Assembly (NCBI GenBank): GCA_036365515.1 | Contig: CM070876.1 | Location: 130,147,394-130,211,393, forward strand | Direction of reading: 5' to 3' | DNA length: 64,000 nucleotides | Source: Torymus aiolomorphi | Lineage: Eukaryota; Arthropoda; Insecta; Hymenoptera; Torymidae | Shown here: positions 55,440 through 64,000 of the stretch, one piece after another | How positions within the stretch are numbered: the stretch's first letter is position 1 | Layout: each line of letters begins with the position of its first letter | Made by a program: the position numbers and the translations under genes | The notes under the pieces: generated by a model | Told to the model about the DNA's origin: nothing | Databases searched by the model: none | What the model saw: the letters and a program-made list of their open reading frames with translations, nothing else

Positions 55440-56320
55440 TTATACACCTCAAAATATTTATTTCAATGGTTCAATTGTAAGTATACTTGTCCAAGGGGCT
55501 GCTAAACCCCGAGAATGCTTTTATTAGAAAAAATCCTAAAACAAGTCAACTTTGATTTTGAATTTTAATAATAATTATTTAATTTTATTGCAAATATTGT
55601 ATACAAAAAAAATTTAAAAAAAAATTTTTTCCGAAATAAAAAATAAGGGTAGCTAATTTGGCATTTCAAAGAGAAATATTTTTCATTTTGTTTCATTTTA
55701 AATTTGAATCTGAACTTGGGATATTCAGATAAAACCTATTTTAGGGGTGATTTTTAGGGGTGCGTTTTACCCCTTTAATAGGAAATTGGGCCCATAGAAA
55801 AAATAGTCAAAATAAAAATAAATTATGCATTATATATAACTTAAAATATTAATTTTAATAGTTTGAAAGTATTTTGTGCCTAAAGGGTTGTTTACCCCTG
55901 ATGACGTGTTTATTTGTAAAAACCCTGAAACACGTAAACTTTATTTTTTATTTTAAGTCAAAAAATGATTTTTATAATAATTAATTAATTTTATTGCAAA
56001 TATTATATGCAGAAATAGTTTAAAAAATATGGTTTTTCTAAAATAAACAGTAAGGGTTGCCACCCTCGAGGACCAAACTATACTTGATGGTTTAAATTCA
56101 AGGAGAAATATTTTCCATTTTGTTTCATTTCAAAATACCGATTAGAACTTAAGATATTAAAAAAAAACAGTTTTCGGGGGTAAACTTTAAGGGCGGTTTT
56201 CACCCGTTTAATAAGGGATTGGGCCGATAAAAAAAATTGCGAGTCTCTTATTTTTCGGTCCTCTACAACATATCAAAAATTCAGGAAAATCGGAGGCGGT
56301 CACCTCGATCGGTATCCTTG
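55440..56320. repeat. Right TIR of the Tc5-like element
   Basis: This is the inverted copy of 45858-46739, ending GGTATCCTTG before TAAG. Confidence 0.85.
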
Positions 56321-56773
56321 TAAGCTATATTCATCTTCTTTCATAATATCGATGTTAAAATCACCAATAATCAGGTGGTTTTTTATATTTCTTTTGCTAT
56401 TGATAAATGATTTTACATTCAAAATAAATTCAAAGCGCGGTAAATCATGACATCGATATAATGCGGAAATTTCAAGATTACTGTTGTTATTTAGACTTAT
56501 TCGTGAGTTTAATACTTTGAGTTTACCAATTTCGATTATTTCAGTAATTTCTGATACACAATCTTTTATATATACGACGACACCATCATTTTGATTTAAG
56601 TTACCGTTATTGTAATACAATTTATATCCCTGTATTGCAAAAAAGTGAGAATTGGGTAAATTCCATCTTTCTGTACATACAATTATATATGGTTTGATCT
56701 TCAAGCTCTTAATAAGAATATTCAATTTCGTATAATTGTGATTTAGACTTCTAATATTGACCTGTAATATCAA
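56321..56773 (-). pseudogene. Non-LTR endonuclease, upstream piece (ORF2 start)
   Basis: The frame begins MILQVNIRSLNHNYTKL, the usual ORF2 opening with the catalytic Asn region. Then come IIVCTERWNL (Glu position), DGVVVYIKD and LIIGDFNIDIMKED (Asp-x-Asn). It runs into the TIR of the Tc5-like element at 56320 within the codons for S-L. The missing end is at 45854-45741. The enzyme would nick the target strand for target-primed reverse transcription. Confidence 0.8.
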
Positions 56774-56883
56774 ACTATCTTTTGTATTTATATTTTTATT
56801 GAGAGTTTTAAGATTAAGAAATGACGTTTATTCTTGTATTACTTCTTTTTGCAATTTTTCAATGAGATCGACGTGTTGCTCCA

Positions 56884-57960
56884 TTATGTAGTTTGTTGTT
56901 TCCTTGGTGTCATATGTGTTAGAGATGCGGTACTGGCTTTAAACGGCGAAGTCAGCAAAGTTGCGCTAGTCCAGTTGTCTCTAGATGGCGAAGTCAGCAT
57001 AGTTGCACTAGTCCAGCTGGTCATCGTAGTGGCTTGATTGCTGTTTCCTACTTTACCTAAGTATCTTGGTATAGTAGGTCTTATCGGATAATCAGTCATA
57101 TCTATATATCTATTGAGCTTATTCTTAAATATTGTACATTTCTCTGTGTCATTGGCCATATGTTTAACCTCGAAATTTGTGTTATATTTCGAGTTGCTGT
57201 AAAAACAATTGACACATGTAATGTTGGATGAGTTATTATCACATTGCAAAGTCTTATGCGGACCTGCACATTTTAAGCAGCATAGAGTGTTTTTGCATTT
57301 CAATGTGTTATGTCCAAATCTTCCACAGTTTAAGCAGGGCTTGATGTTTATTAAATCCCATACCTTACAGCTTTGATATCCAATGAAGATTCTATTTTGA
57401 TTGTCACTAATATGTTTATATAGCTCTCTTGTCACTTCAATTATTATGGTTGTCTTGTTTGTAATCTTATTTTTGTCTATATTTAGTATCTTACACTTCT
57501 TGATATCCAATAAAATTTCTTTTATTTAAGTCCGCTTTCAGCTCTTCTATATTCATATTAGTATAGTTGTCTACACCAACTATTTTCATCTTCGGGGTTC
57601 AATTTTTTCAATAAATGTTTTATAATTGTTAGACAGTTATTTGATAGTAATTCAATTGTTACTTTAGCACTTTTTTCATTCATACTTTTAATCTCAATTT
57701 CATTGTCGTTCACTACTTTTAGTTGCTTCATCTGTATATCTTTTTCTTTTATTAAAACATCACATACCTTTTTCTTAAAGTCATGTGGATTTTTAATGTC
57801 CTTTTTAAGATTTTTCACAATTATTTTCGGTATTCTTTTGTTTTTAATTGCTACTTTGTTAGTTGCTACTTCTGCATATGTTTTTTGGTTATGTTGCTTT
57901 ATTTCCTTCTCCTGGTCATTTTTATCCTTTTTAGGCACGACCGCTTCTCGGAAGAGCCTT
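56884..57960 (-). pseudogene. Non-LTR ORF1 (gag-like, three zinc knuckles)
   Basis: The first part (57960-57558) reads LFREAVVPKKDKNDQEK ... QKTYAEVATNK and an RNA-binding-like segment (PKIIVKNLKKDIKN). A frameshift near 57530 leads to 57510-56884 with PCLNCGRFGHNTLKC, CCLKCAGPHKTLQC and CVNC, the triple CCHC array of Jockey-type gags. Near its C-terminus TSATMLTSPSRDNW and TSATLLTSPFKAST form a short duplication. The N-terminus is lost: sequence before 57960 is a different repeat, which supplies the first residues of the open frame. Confidence 0.8.
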
Positions 57961-57964
57961 ATAT

Positions 57965-59540
57965 TTTCACTAGAGCGAAAATTGTAACACTTCAAAAACG
58001 AACAATTTGTTGCATAAAAACTATTTTCCACCCAGAATTGGTTCATTTTAGGCGTTTTTTATGGTGTATGTGTGTATGTCCGTTCGTATGTAGTCAAGTT
58101 TATGGAATATCTCTGCGAATTTCCAATAGATCTTAACGAATTTTGGCCCAGATACTCTACTAATTATAAGTAAGCTCCAGTCTTATACCGAGCTGAATCG
58201 ATCAACAAATAAAAAACGCCAGAGCAAATAAAAATTTGAAAAAATCGATTTTTGAACATAATGTGAACAAAATTAATTTTACGTCAAAAAACAACAAATG
58301 CATCTGCTAAAACTAATTAAAACACGTCTTTTTTACATAGAAAATTTTTTTCTATGAACAATATTTAACAATGTAATAGCGAAAAAACCGCTAAAATCAT
58401 CAAAAGTAGTCGTTTTTTTGCTATTTCTTTACAGGATTTGATTTTACACATTAATTTTAAATGTAAAAGTTATAGATAATATTAAAACAAAACTTTTTCC
58501 TGTTAAACATTTTTTTGTACAATCAATTCCTGACGAGTTAAACTCATAAAAACGATTTTTAACGCCTAAATATACATAAAATGGACGATTTTCGGATATA
58601 ACTTGACAAGATTTAATTTTATACAAAAATGTTAAATGTAAAAGTTGTAGATAATATTTAAGCAAAACTTTTTTCAATTCAACATTTTCGTGTAAAATCA
58701 ACTCCTGTCGAGTTAGACTTATAAAAACGATTTTAAACGTCAAAACATACATAAAATGGACGATTTTCGGCTAAAACTTGAAAGGATTTGATTTTTCACA
58801 AACATGTTCAATACAAAAGTTCTAGATAATATTTAACCAAAACTTTTTCCCATTTAACATTTTCATATAAAATGGATTCCTGACCGCTTAGACCTATAAA
58901 AACGATTTTTAATGCCTAAATACACCTGAAATAGTCGATTTTCGCTTATCATATAAGAATTTGACTTTCAATAAAACTGTTAAATACAAAGCATATAGAT
59001 ATAGTTTAAACAAAACTTATTCCCAATTAACATTTTTATGTACAATAATTTCTGGATCATCTAAACGTATAAACATGATTTTTAATACCCCGATACACGA
59101 ATAGTGAATTTTCGCTTATTATTTCACAGAATTAGATTTACACAGAAGTATTCGATACAATAGCTCTAAATAAGATGGAAAAAATTGACATAACATTCCA
59201 AAGATAATATAATTACAAAAACATAATAATAAGATACAAAATTACATTTGATTACAATATTCAATGGGATAAACACATTGGAAGAATAATTAAAGAAACT
59301 AAATATCTATTTCCCTGTTTTCTACAAAAAGATTTTTAATAACAAATTTAAAAACCGCTGCCAATTCATTGGCACGTAGCTTCCTCAAACTAATTTATCA
59401 ATTCCTCTTTTTATACTTTTATAAAATAATTTTTCTCAAAAACAAATGAAGAAAATGTATTGAAATTTTAACCAAATATAGTTTTTAATAAGTGTAATAA
59501 GTGTTAAAATTTTGAGTCGATTTATGAAATATTCTCTGAA
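57965..59540. repeat. Tandem array (170-177 bp units) and relatives of the 1.1-2.5 kb repeats
   Basis: The marker TGGACGATTTTCGG or its variants recurs at about 58404, 58581, 58757, 58931 and 59101, five diverging units between 58260 and 59210. 58060-58200 has the GTGTATGT ... AATATCTCTGCGAATTT type of lead found before the array at 1275. 59440-59540 is the inverse of sequence at 1960-2060. 59347-59398 repeats 6229-6280 inverted. It is non-coding. Confidence 0.7.
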
Positions 59541-60379
59541 AAACAAGTATTCGAAAATATTTCAAAATAATTAGTTCTTTAAGAAATAACAAACATCTGT
59601 ATTATATTTAATCAATTGAAGGAAATGCCCGTCGATTTTATGTTAATTTTAATAATGAATCTAACGGCTATTCGGGCAAAGATAAGGAAGGTAACTAACT
59701 TATCAAGCACTTTCTTTATATGTGTTTCAATACATATTTAAATTTTAGAAGCTATTTTAAACATTAGTGCAGTCAAGAATTTTTTAGAAAGGAGAATACA
59801 TGGAAAGGGAAGGTGGTAAAGGTAAAGGTATAGGATAAAAAACGAGAACGAAAAAAATAACGGCCCAGGTCGGGACAGATCAGAATATGGTATACACACG
59901 CATAATCACGTGCCTCATGATGGAAGGAATCTGTTGGAACCAGGGTTGCACTCACTTAAAGAATAATTCCAACAACCAAAGGCAATTAATCATCATGACC
60001 ATCTCAAGTAGACTCATAAAACGAGGAACACCTTCCAGAAAGAAGCAAAGGTCACACTCACTGCAGCTACATCCCATTCGGAAAATTCATAGGATCTCGT
60101 CCGCAAAAGGCAAAATCCAACAGAGACGAGACTCAGCAAGTTCATTTCCATCTTGAACTCCTCATGCTGAAATATCTCAAGTCCCACAGAATTCTCTACT
60201 CAATAGATTGACTGCATGTACACAGAAGGAATTATCAGGGTAGAAGGTCGATTTTACGAAACTCAACTGGAGTATCACTCAACATACAGCTACATTAATA
60301 CGGTGCAGTCAACTCATCACTGATCATTCGGCATTCTCACATAATAAGATCTCTCGATGGCACCGAGAAAACTCACTTT
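59541..60379. other. No supported gene
   Basis: This is probably the decayed 5' continuation of the BEL/Pao element that is recognisable from 60380 on, but I cannot show it. GAACTC/AACTCA words are frequent. Confidence 0.3.
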
Positions 60380-61330
60380 GCACACATCAGGCAGGAAATT
60401 TAGATTATTGGAAGCAGAGTTCCGGCCAAGTCACTTATTCTAGACTTTGTGATTTGTGCTAGGTATCCGACTCATCGGACTCAGCAACTCATGGGGCAAC
60501 TATCCAGCGCGCTGGACCACCCCATCACCACCCTTCACTCACACTGGGCTCAATTTAGCAGGACCACTCGTAAACTCATTGAAGGGGCGTGAATCCAAGA
60601 TCATACAAGTGCTGGATTTGTATTTGTGTGCTCTCACAGCATCATCTTCCATCAGCTGTTCATCCATACATGGTCAGTGGCTACTCATCCGAATGGTTTC
60701 ATTACTTCCTTCGCAACAAACTCAACTTGGTACAGCTCTCATCAATGATGGCACTCCATGGATACTCAACCCACCTGCAGCATTTCGTATGATGTAAGTG
60801 GAAGGCAGTGGTGAAATCAATAATATTTCATCGCCAACAGACCATGGACAACATTATTCTCAAATTGGAATTTCATTATCATTGCTGACTCAAGTGAAGG
60901 TTGCTCAACTCAAAGCCGTTACAACCACTCCAAAAGGATTCAGAAGATACCCTCACGTTGGCTTTGTTCTCATCATCAAGGTATTAAACTCAATGTTTCA
61001 CTTGGTTTCTAACTGTCAATGCATTTCAGCTTCACAGTTGGGAAACTCCTTCATGGATGACTCAGTAACTCTGGCAGCAAATCTTCTCAACAACGGTCTC
61101 AATTAACATCAAAAAGGCATCACTTATCTCACGAAATCAAGTGGAGTTCATGGTACTCAATACGGATAATCATCACATAGTATATACTCTCAGAAGATAT
61201 TGGAATACCTCATCAGAGAACTTACAACCTCACAAGAAGAAACTCAGGACGGCCACCTCTCAATCTACTCGGAAGTCAGCAACTCGCCATCGTACCAGCA
61301 CATCGGAATTTAAATCAACCTAGCGGTTGA
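60380..61330 (+). pseudogene. BEL/Pao integrase remnant, many breaks
   Basis: Fragments in changing frames keep the BEL/Pao integrase order: QQLMGQLSSA (60485), PSPPFTHTGLNLAGPL (60519, first core strand), FVFVCSHSI (60615), NPPAAFRMM (60772, where N-P-P-x-A-P-H-x-G is usual) and TMDNIILK (60840). Later short pieces correspond to the distal core and tail. Catalytic residues cannot be assigned with confidence. The frame is closed every 30-60 codons, so this is an old copy. It is followed by a purine-rich GGCGGGCGGAA and an LTR. Confidence 0.65.
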
Positions 61331-61340
61331 TGGCGGGCGG

Positions 61341-61900
61341 AATGTTTGGGAATTCAGCTAATTTGAATTCCCGCGGTTAATCTCAGTTTGGCTCGACTCA
61401 CTGTGCAGCCACGGAGCGGCAGCACCTCGCAACGTCTCGGCGGAACAGCTGAGACGCAACACTGACTAAGGAGGTATATGCGCGATATCTCAGTCTTTCT
61501 CGCTCTCTTACATGCAAATGTGAGATAGGTGTTAATTTGAGTCGAGAAGTGACAAACTCAAGACCGAGAAGAAGCATCTTCCGGCTCTTCTCAACTGCAC
61601 ATCATAGTTGTGGAGTCACCATCATAGGACCAACTCATAAGCGTAGGCGATTAATATAATCGCTACGTGCGAGAAGTGACTCTCAACAGGTATACTCTCA
61701 GTAATTTAGAGCTATTCAAACGGCATCTCTCACCGGCGCTCGATGCCTCGAGCGCACCACAAGCCAACATCTCACACGGCTTCTACTGCATTTTGGCGGC
61801 AGTTCAAAATGTTTGAGAAAGCCATAATAATATTAATATGAGTAACATGCTGTGGGTGTTGAAATAAATTTGAGTCACACACATAAGTAGATTAAACTTT
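61341..61900 (+). repeat. BEL/Pao LTR (3' LTR of the remnant)
   Basis: The LTR begins TGTTTGGGAATTCAGC directly after the purine tract and shares its first 170 bp and further blocks with 63505-63680. GGGAATTCA ... TTGAATTCCC forms a hairpin at the start. ATGCAAAT lies inside another hairpin at about 61513. The 3' end is not defined; an AAATAAA is near 61862. Confidence 0.6.
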
Positions 61901-62026
61901 AAATATATTATATAAGTTCAAAGTCGCATCAAAATTACATTCTGGTTATAAAATTACAATCTTTTAAATTCTAATAATAATTAACAATAGTCAACATAAA
62001 TTCATGTACAGTTTAAATTAGATTAA

Positions 62027-62702
62027 GGGGGCTAGACACCTTTTTTCTCTGAAATAAGAAGTCACATTTTAATACATAAATGTAAACTAATTATTTCATA
62101 CTTTTTACATATAAAAGTGGGTATATTTTCCTTACCTTAAAACTTTCTCCGATGGGCCTTTTATATGGTCCAGAACCATAGTCATCGATGAAACAAGTTT
62201 TTTCACTATCCGTAAGCTTTGAAATTTTCCTGTGGATGGATTGACTCCAGATTTGAACTAAATGACTCCTGAATAGTATAATTCTCATATGAGTGTAGGG
62301 ATTTAGGATTAAATGTCGGAAAAAATTTTTACATCAGAAAAATTATGAAAAAATATAAAAAATTTAAAAAAATTAAAAAAAAAACTTGAAAAACAGCACA
62401 ATTTTTTTTTTCTCATTAGATCAAAAATCCCTACACTCATATGAGAATTATACTATTCAGGAGTAATTTAGTTCAAATCTGAAGTCAATCCATCCACAGG
62501 AAAATTTCAAAGCTTACGGTTAGTGAAAAAGCTTGTTTCATCTATGACTATGGTTCTGGACCATACAAAAGGCCCATCGGAGAAAGTTTTAAGGTAAGGA
62601 AAATATACCCACTTTTATATGTAAAAAGTATGAAATAATTAGTTTACATTTATGTATTAAAATGTGACTTCTTATTTCAGAGAAAAAAGGTGTCTAGCCC
62701 CC
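62027..62702. mobile_element. TTAA-target foldback, GGGGGCTAG termini
   Basis: The 676-bp element starts GGGGGCTAGACACC and ends GGTGTCTAGCCCCC, flanked by TTAA (62023-62026, 62703-62706). The arms of about 310 bp are near-identical inverted copies. It has the same terminal type as 31545-32121. There is no coding capacity. Confidence 0.85.
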
Positions 62703-62706
62703 TTAA

Positions 62707-63086
62707 GTCTAAAGATTCGCATTCAAGTAATAACCTGAGTTGAAATGGTTTTTTCGAATGATATAAATGAGTGAATATTAACAAGTAGTGTGTACGCAGT
62801 AACAATTGAGTAATAAGTACTTAGACGCATGTAGTTGCAATCTCTCACTAGAGATGACTAACCTGTGTCGCACAATGAGTTTGGCCAAATTTGAGTATAT
62901 CCGTTAAATGATATATGTATATTCAATGAGTGATGCTAATGAGTCTTGCTAATTCCAATGAGTGACTAAAACGCTTGCCTTCACTCTGCCGCAACTTACT
63001 ACTGATGGTAGAAGGTGCTGCTGGTTGAGTACACAATTCAATATTATTGATTTAATTGTGACCCATAATTGAGCGCACACTATTAG
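62707..63086. other. No supported gene; ATGAGT-rich stretch
   Basis: AATGAGTG/ATGAGTC words recur, similar to the LTR interior at 63260-63350. It is perhaps decayed LTR sequence. Confidence 0.3.
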
Positions 63087-63995
63087 CTAATTATTGATCC
63101 AATCGTGTGTGTGAGAATTCTGCCAGGCAAGAGTGTAATGAGTTTGTCTGTGTCCGCGCACGTGCTTAGTCGCTGTGTAATTTTTGAGGTTACCTTGCAC
63201 GAGTGCTGCAGATAAACTGCAACGGTGAGTTACTCCAGCGATGCAGTGGCCCAAGCAAGGAGATGAGTCTTCCTTGATGAGTCGAACCAGTGATGAGTAG
63301 AGCCAGAGATGAGAAGAGCCAGTAAAACAGTTGAGTAGAGCCGATGAGAATGCTGAGAAAATCCGATGGAATTGCAATGTATTGCCGACCGGTGTTACCT
63401 CGTGGCGAGCTAGATGCAGAGAGAGCGAGGCCTTGAACCACTTCCTTCTTCTCGGCCCCGACCTCGTTACCGCGACAATCAAATCAATCACTCTCTCACA
63501 TTTGCATGTTTGGGAATTCAGTAAGTTTGAATTCCCGCGCGTTCTCGCGAAATGGCTCCACTCACTGCGTCGCCGCGGCGCGGCAGCCCCTCGTGGTGTC
63601 TCAGCGGAAAAACTGAGACACGACACTGACTACTCAAGTTATACGTGATATGTCGGTCTCTCTCGCTCTCTCACATGCAAATGTGAGAGAGTGATTGATT
63701 TGATTGTCGCGGTAACGAGGTCGGGGCCGAGAAGAAGGAAGTGGTTCAAGGCCTCGCTCTCTCTGCATCTAGCTCGCCACGAGGTAACACCGGTCGGCAA
63801 CTACATTGCAATTCCAGATCGGATTTTCTCAGCATTTTCATCGGCTCTACTCAACTGTCTCATTGGCTCTACTCATCTAAGGGACTCTCACAACATCACT
63901 CCTCACTCACGCATCACTCAAGCGCGACAACGATTAATTCAATCGCTTCTGTTGCAAGATAACAATTCACTATAATTGAGGTTATGTTGCCAATC
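63087..63995. repeat. Inverted BEL/Pao LTR pair
   Basis: 63505-63995 is an LTR in plus orientation starting TGTTTGGGAATTCAGT. 63240-63506 is an inverse copy of its interior 63676-63900 (CTCTCTGCATCTAGCTCGCC, GCCCCGACCTCGTTACCGCG). The junction falls in the ACATTTGCATGT hairpin. The right edge is cut by the window end. Confidence 0.75.
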
Positions 63996-64000
63996 ACGTG

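Larger units (their letters stand above)
45858..56320 (+). mobile_element. Tc4/Tc5-like DNA transposon with 880-bp TIRs
   Basis: The termini are CAAGGAAACCGATCGAGGTG on the left and the complement of CAAGGATACCGATCGAGGTG on the right. The arms (45858-46739 and 55440-56320) are inverted copies over 880 bp. TAA is on both sides (45855-45857, 56321-56323) within C-TAA-G. CTNAG targets with TNA duplication are the hallmark of Tc4/Tc5 elements, and the internal transposase is of the matching DDE_1 (pogo/Tc5) type. It is 10.46 kb now and about 5 kb without the Helitron in its intron. Confidence 0.85.
34225..57960 (-). mobile_element. Non-LTR retrotransposon spread over 23.7 kb by nested insertions
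   Basis: Pieces in one orientation and in the right order are ORF1 (57960-56884), endonuclease start (56773-56321), endonuclease continuation (45854-45741), RT (35201-34267) and an (AAATA)n-type tail (34265-34225). The endonuclease pieces join in frame once the element at 45858-56320 and one TAA are removed. About 250 residues between endonuclease and the RT palm were not found and were probably lost with the insertions at 35202-36134. Clade: Jockey/CR1/L2-like group, undecided. The 5' end is truncated near 57960. Confidence 0.75.

Noticed and set aside
62091..62288. 65-codon open frame
   Set aside because: Lies in one arm of a foldback element and is mirrored in the other.
63087..63962. Long open frames on both strands near the window end
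   Set aside because: They are mirror readings of the inverted LTR pair.

Overview
This is a eukaryotic, AT-rich and almost entirely repetitive window. It suggests an arthropod, most likely an insect: a D,D34D mariner, Gypsy and BEL/Pao LTR elements, a Penelope-like element, Helitrons, a Transib-like foldback and TTAA-target foldbacks sit together, and coding frames use ordinary GT..AG introns and polyadenylation signals. A hymenopteran is plausible, but nothing here fixes the species. I see no convincing single-copy host gene, no rRNA and no CRISPR array. Almost every coding frame belongs to a mobile element and most are broken by stops or frameshifts. The main exception is a 137-codon open frame of unknown function lying behind a Helitron helicase.

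Layout. 0-6 kb: a non-LTR tail fragment, a tandem array with a period of about 309 bp, then a complete DNA transposon (2607-6153) with TIRs of about 600 bp and a DDE transposase broken only in an A9 run. 6.2-11.2 kb: a decayed Gypsy element on the minus strand. 11.2-13.6 kb: a tRNA-like gene, foldback elements, microsatellites and a Helitron fragment. 13.6-14.9 kb: a mariner with one nonsense codon. 14.9-16 kb: a GC-rich block and a BEL/Pao scrap. 16-23.4 kb: a Helitron on the plus strand (helicase, open frame, minisatellite, CTAG terminus), invaded by a TTAA foldback (18858-19457) and by a relative of the first DDE element (19630-22916). 23.4-34.2 kb: foldbacks, a CACGTG array, a Penelope-like element with inverted pseudo-LTRs, and tandem repeats.

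34.2-58 kb is one nest. I read it as a single minus-strand non-LTR retrotransposon (ORF1 near 57.9-56.9 kb, endonuclease at 56.8 kb and 45.8 kb, RT and tail at 35.2-34.2 kb) split by later arrivals. A Tc4/Tc5-like element with 880-bp TIRs sits in the endonuclease at a CTAAG target (45858-56320). It carries a Helitron (48977-54466) inside its transposase intron. A Gypsy element (36135-45738) sits next in line, and its 5' LTR holds a Transib-like foldback (36301-37285). A second Tc5-like terminus and a Penelope-type hammerhead also lie inside the RT half. Reading frames, target-site duplications and an empty-site LTR support much of this order.

58-64 kb: a tandem array related to the one at the left end, a heavily decayed BEL/Pao integrase with its LTR, a TTAA foldback, and an inverted LTR pair at the window end. 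The items I would check first are the hammerhead motifs, the Transib-like foldback with an exact RSS heptamer, the nest itself, the Gypsy element with a second nucleocapsid-like zinc-knuckle module and AT-hooks after its integrase, and the Helitron-linked open frame.
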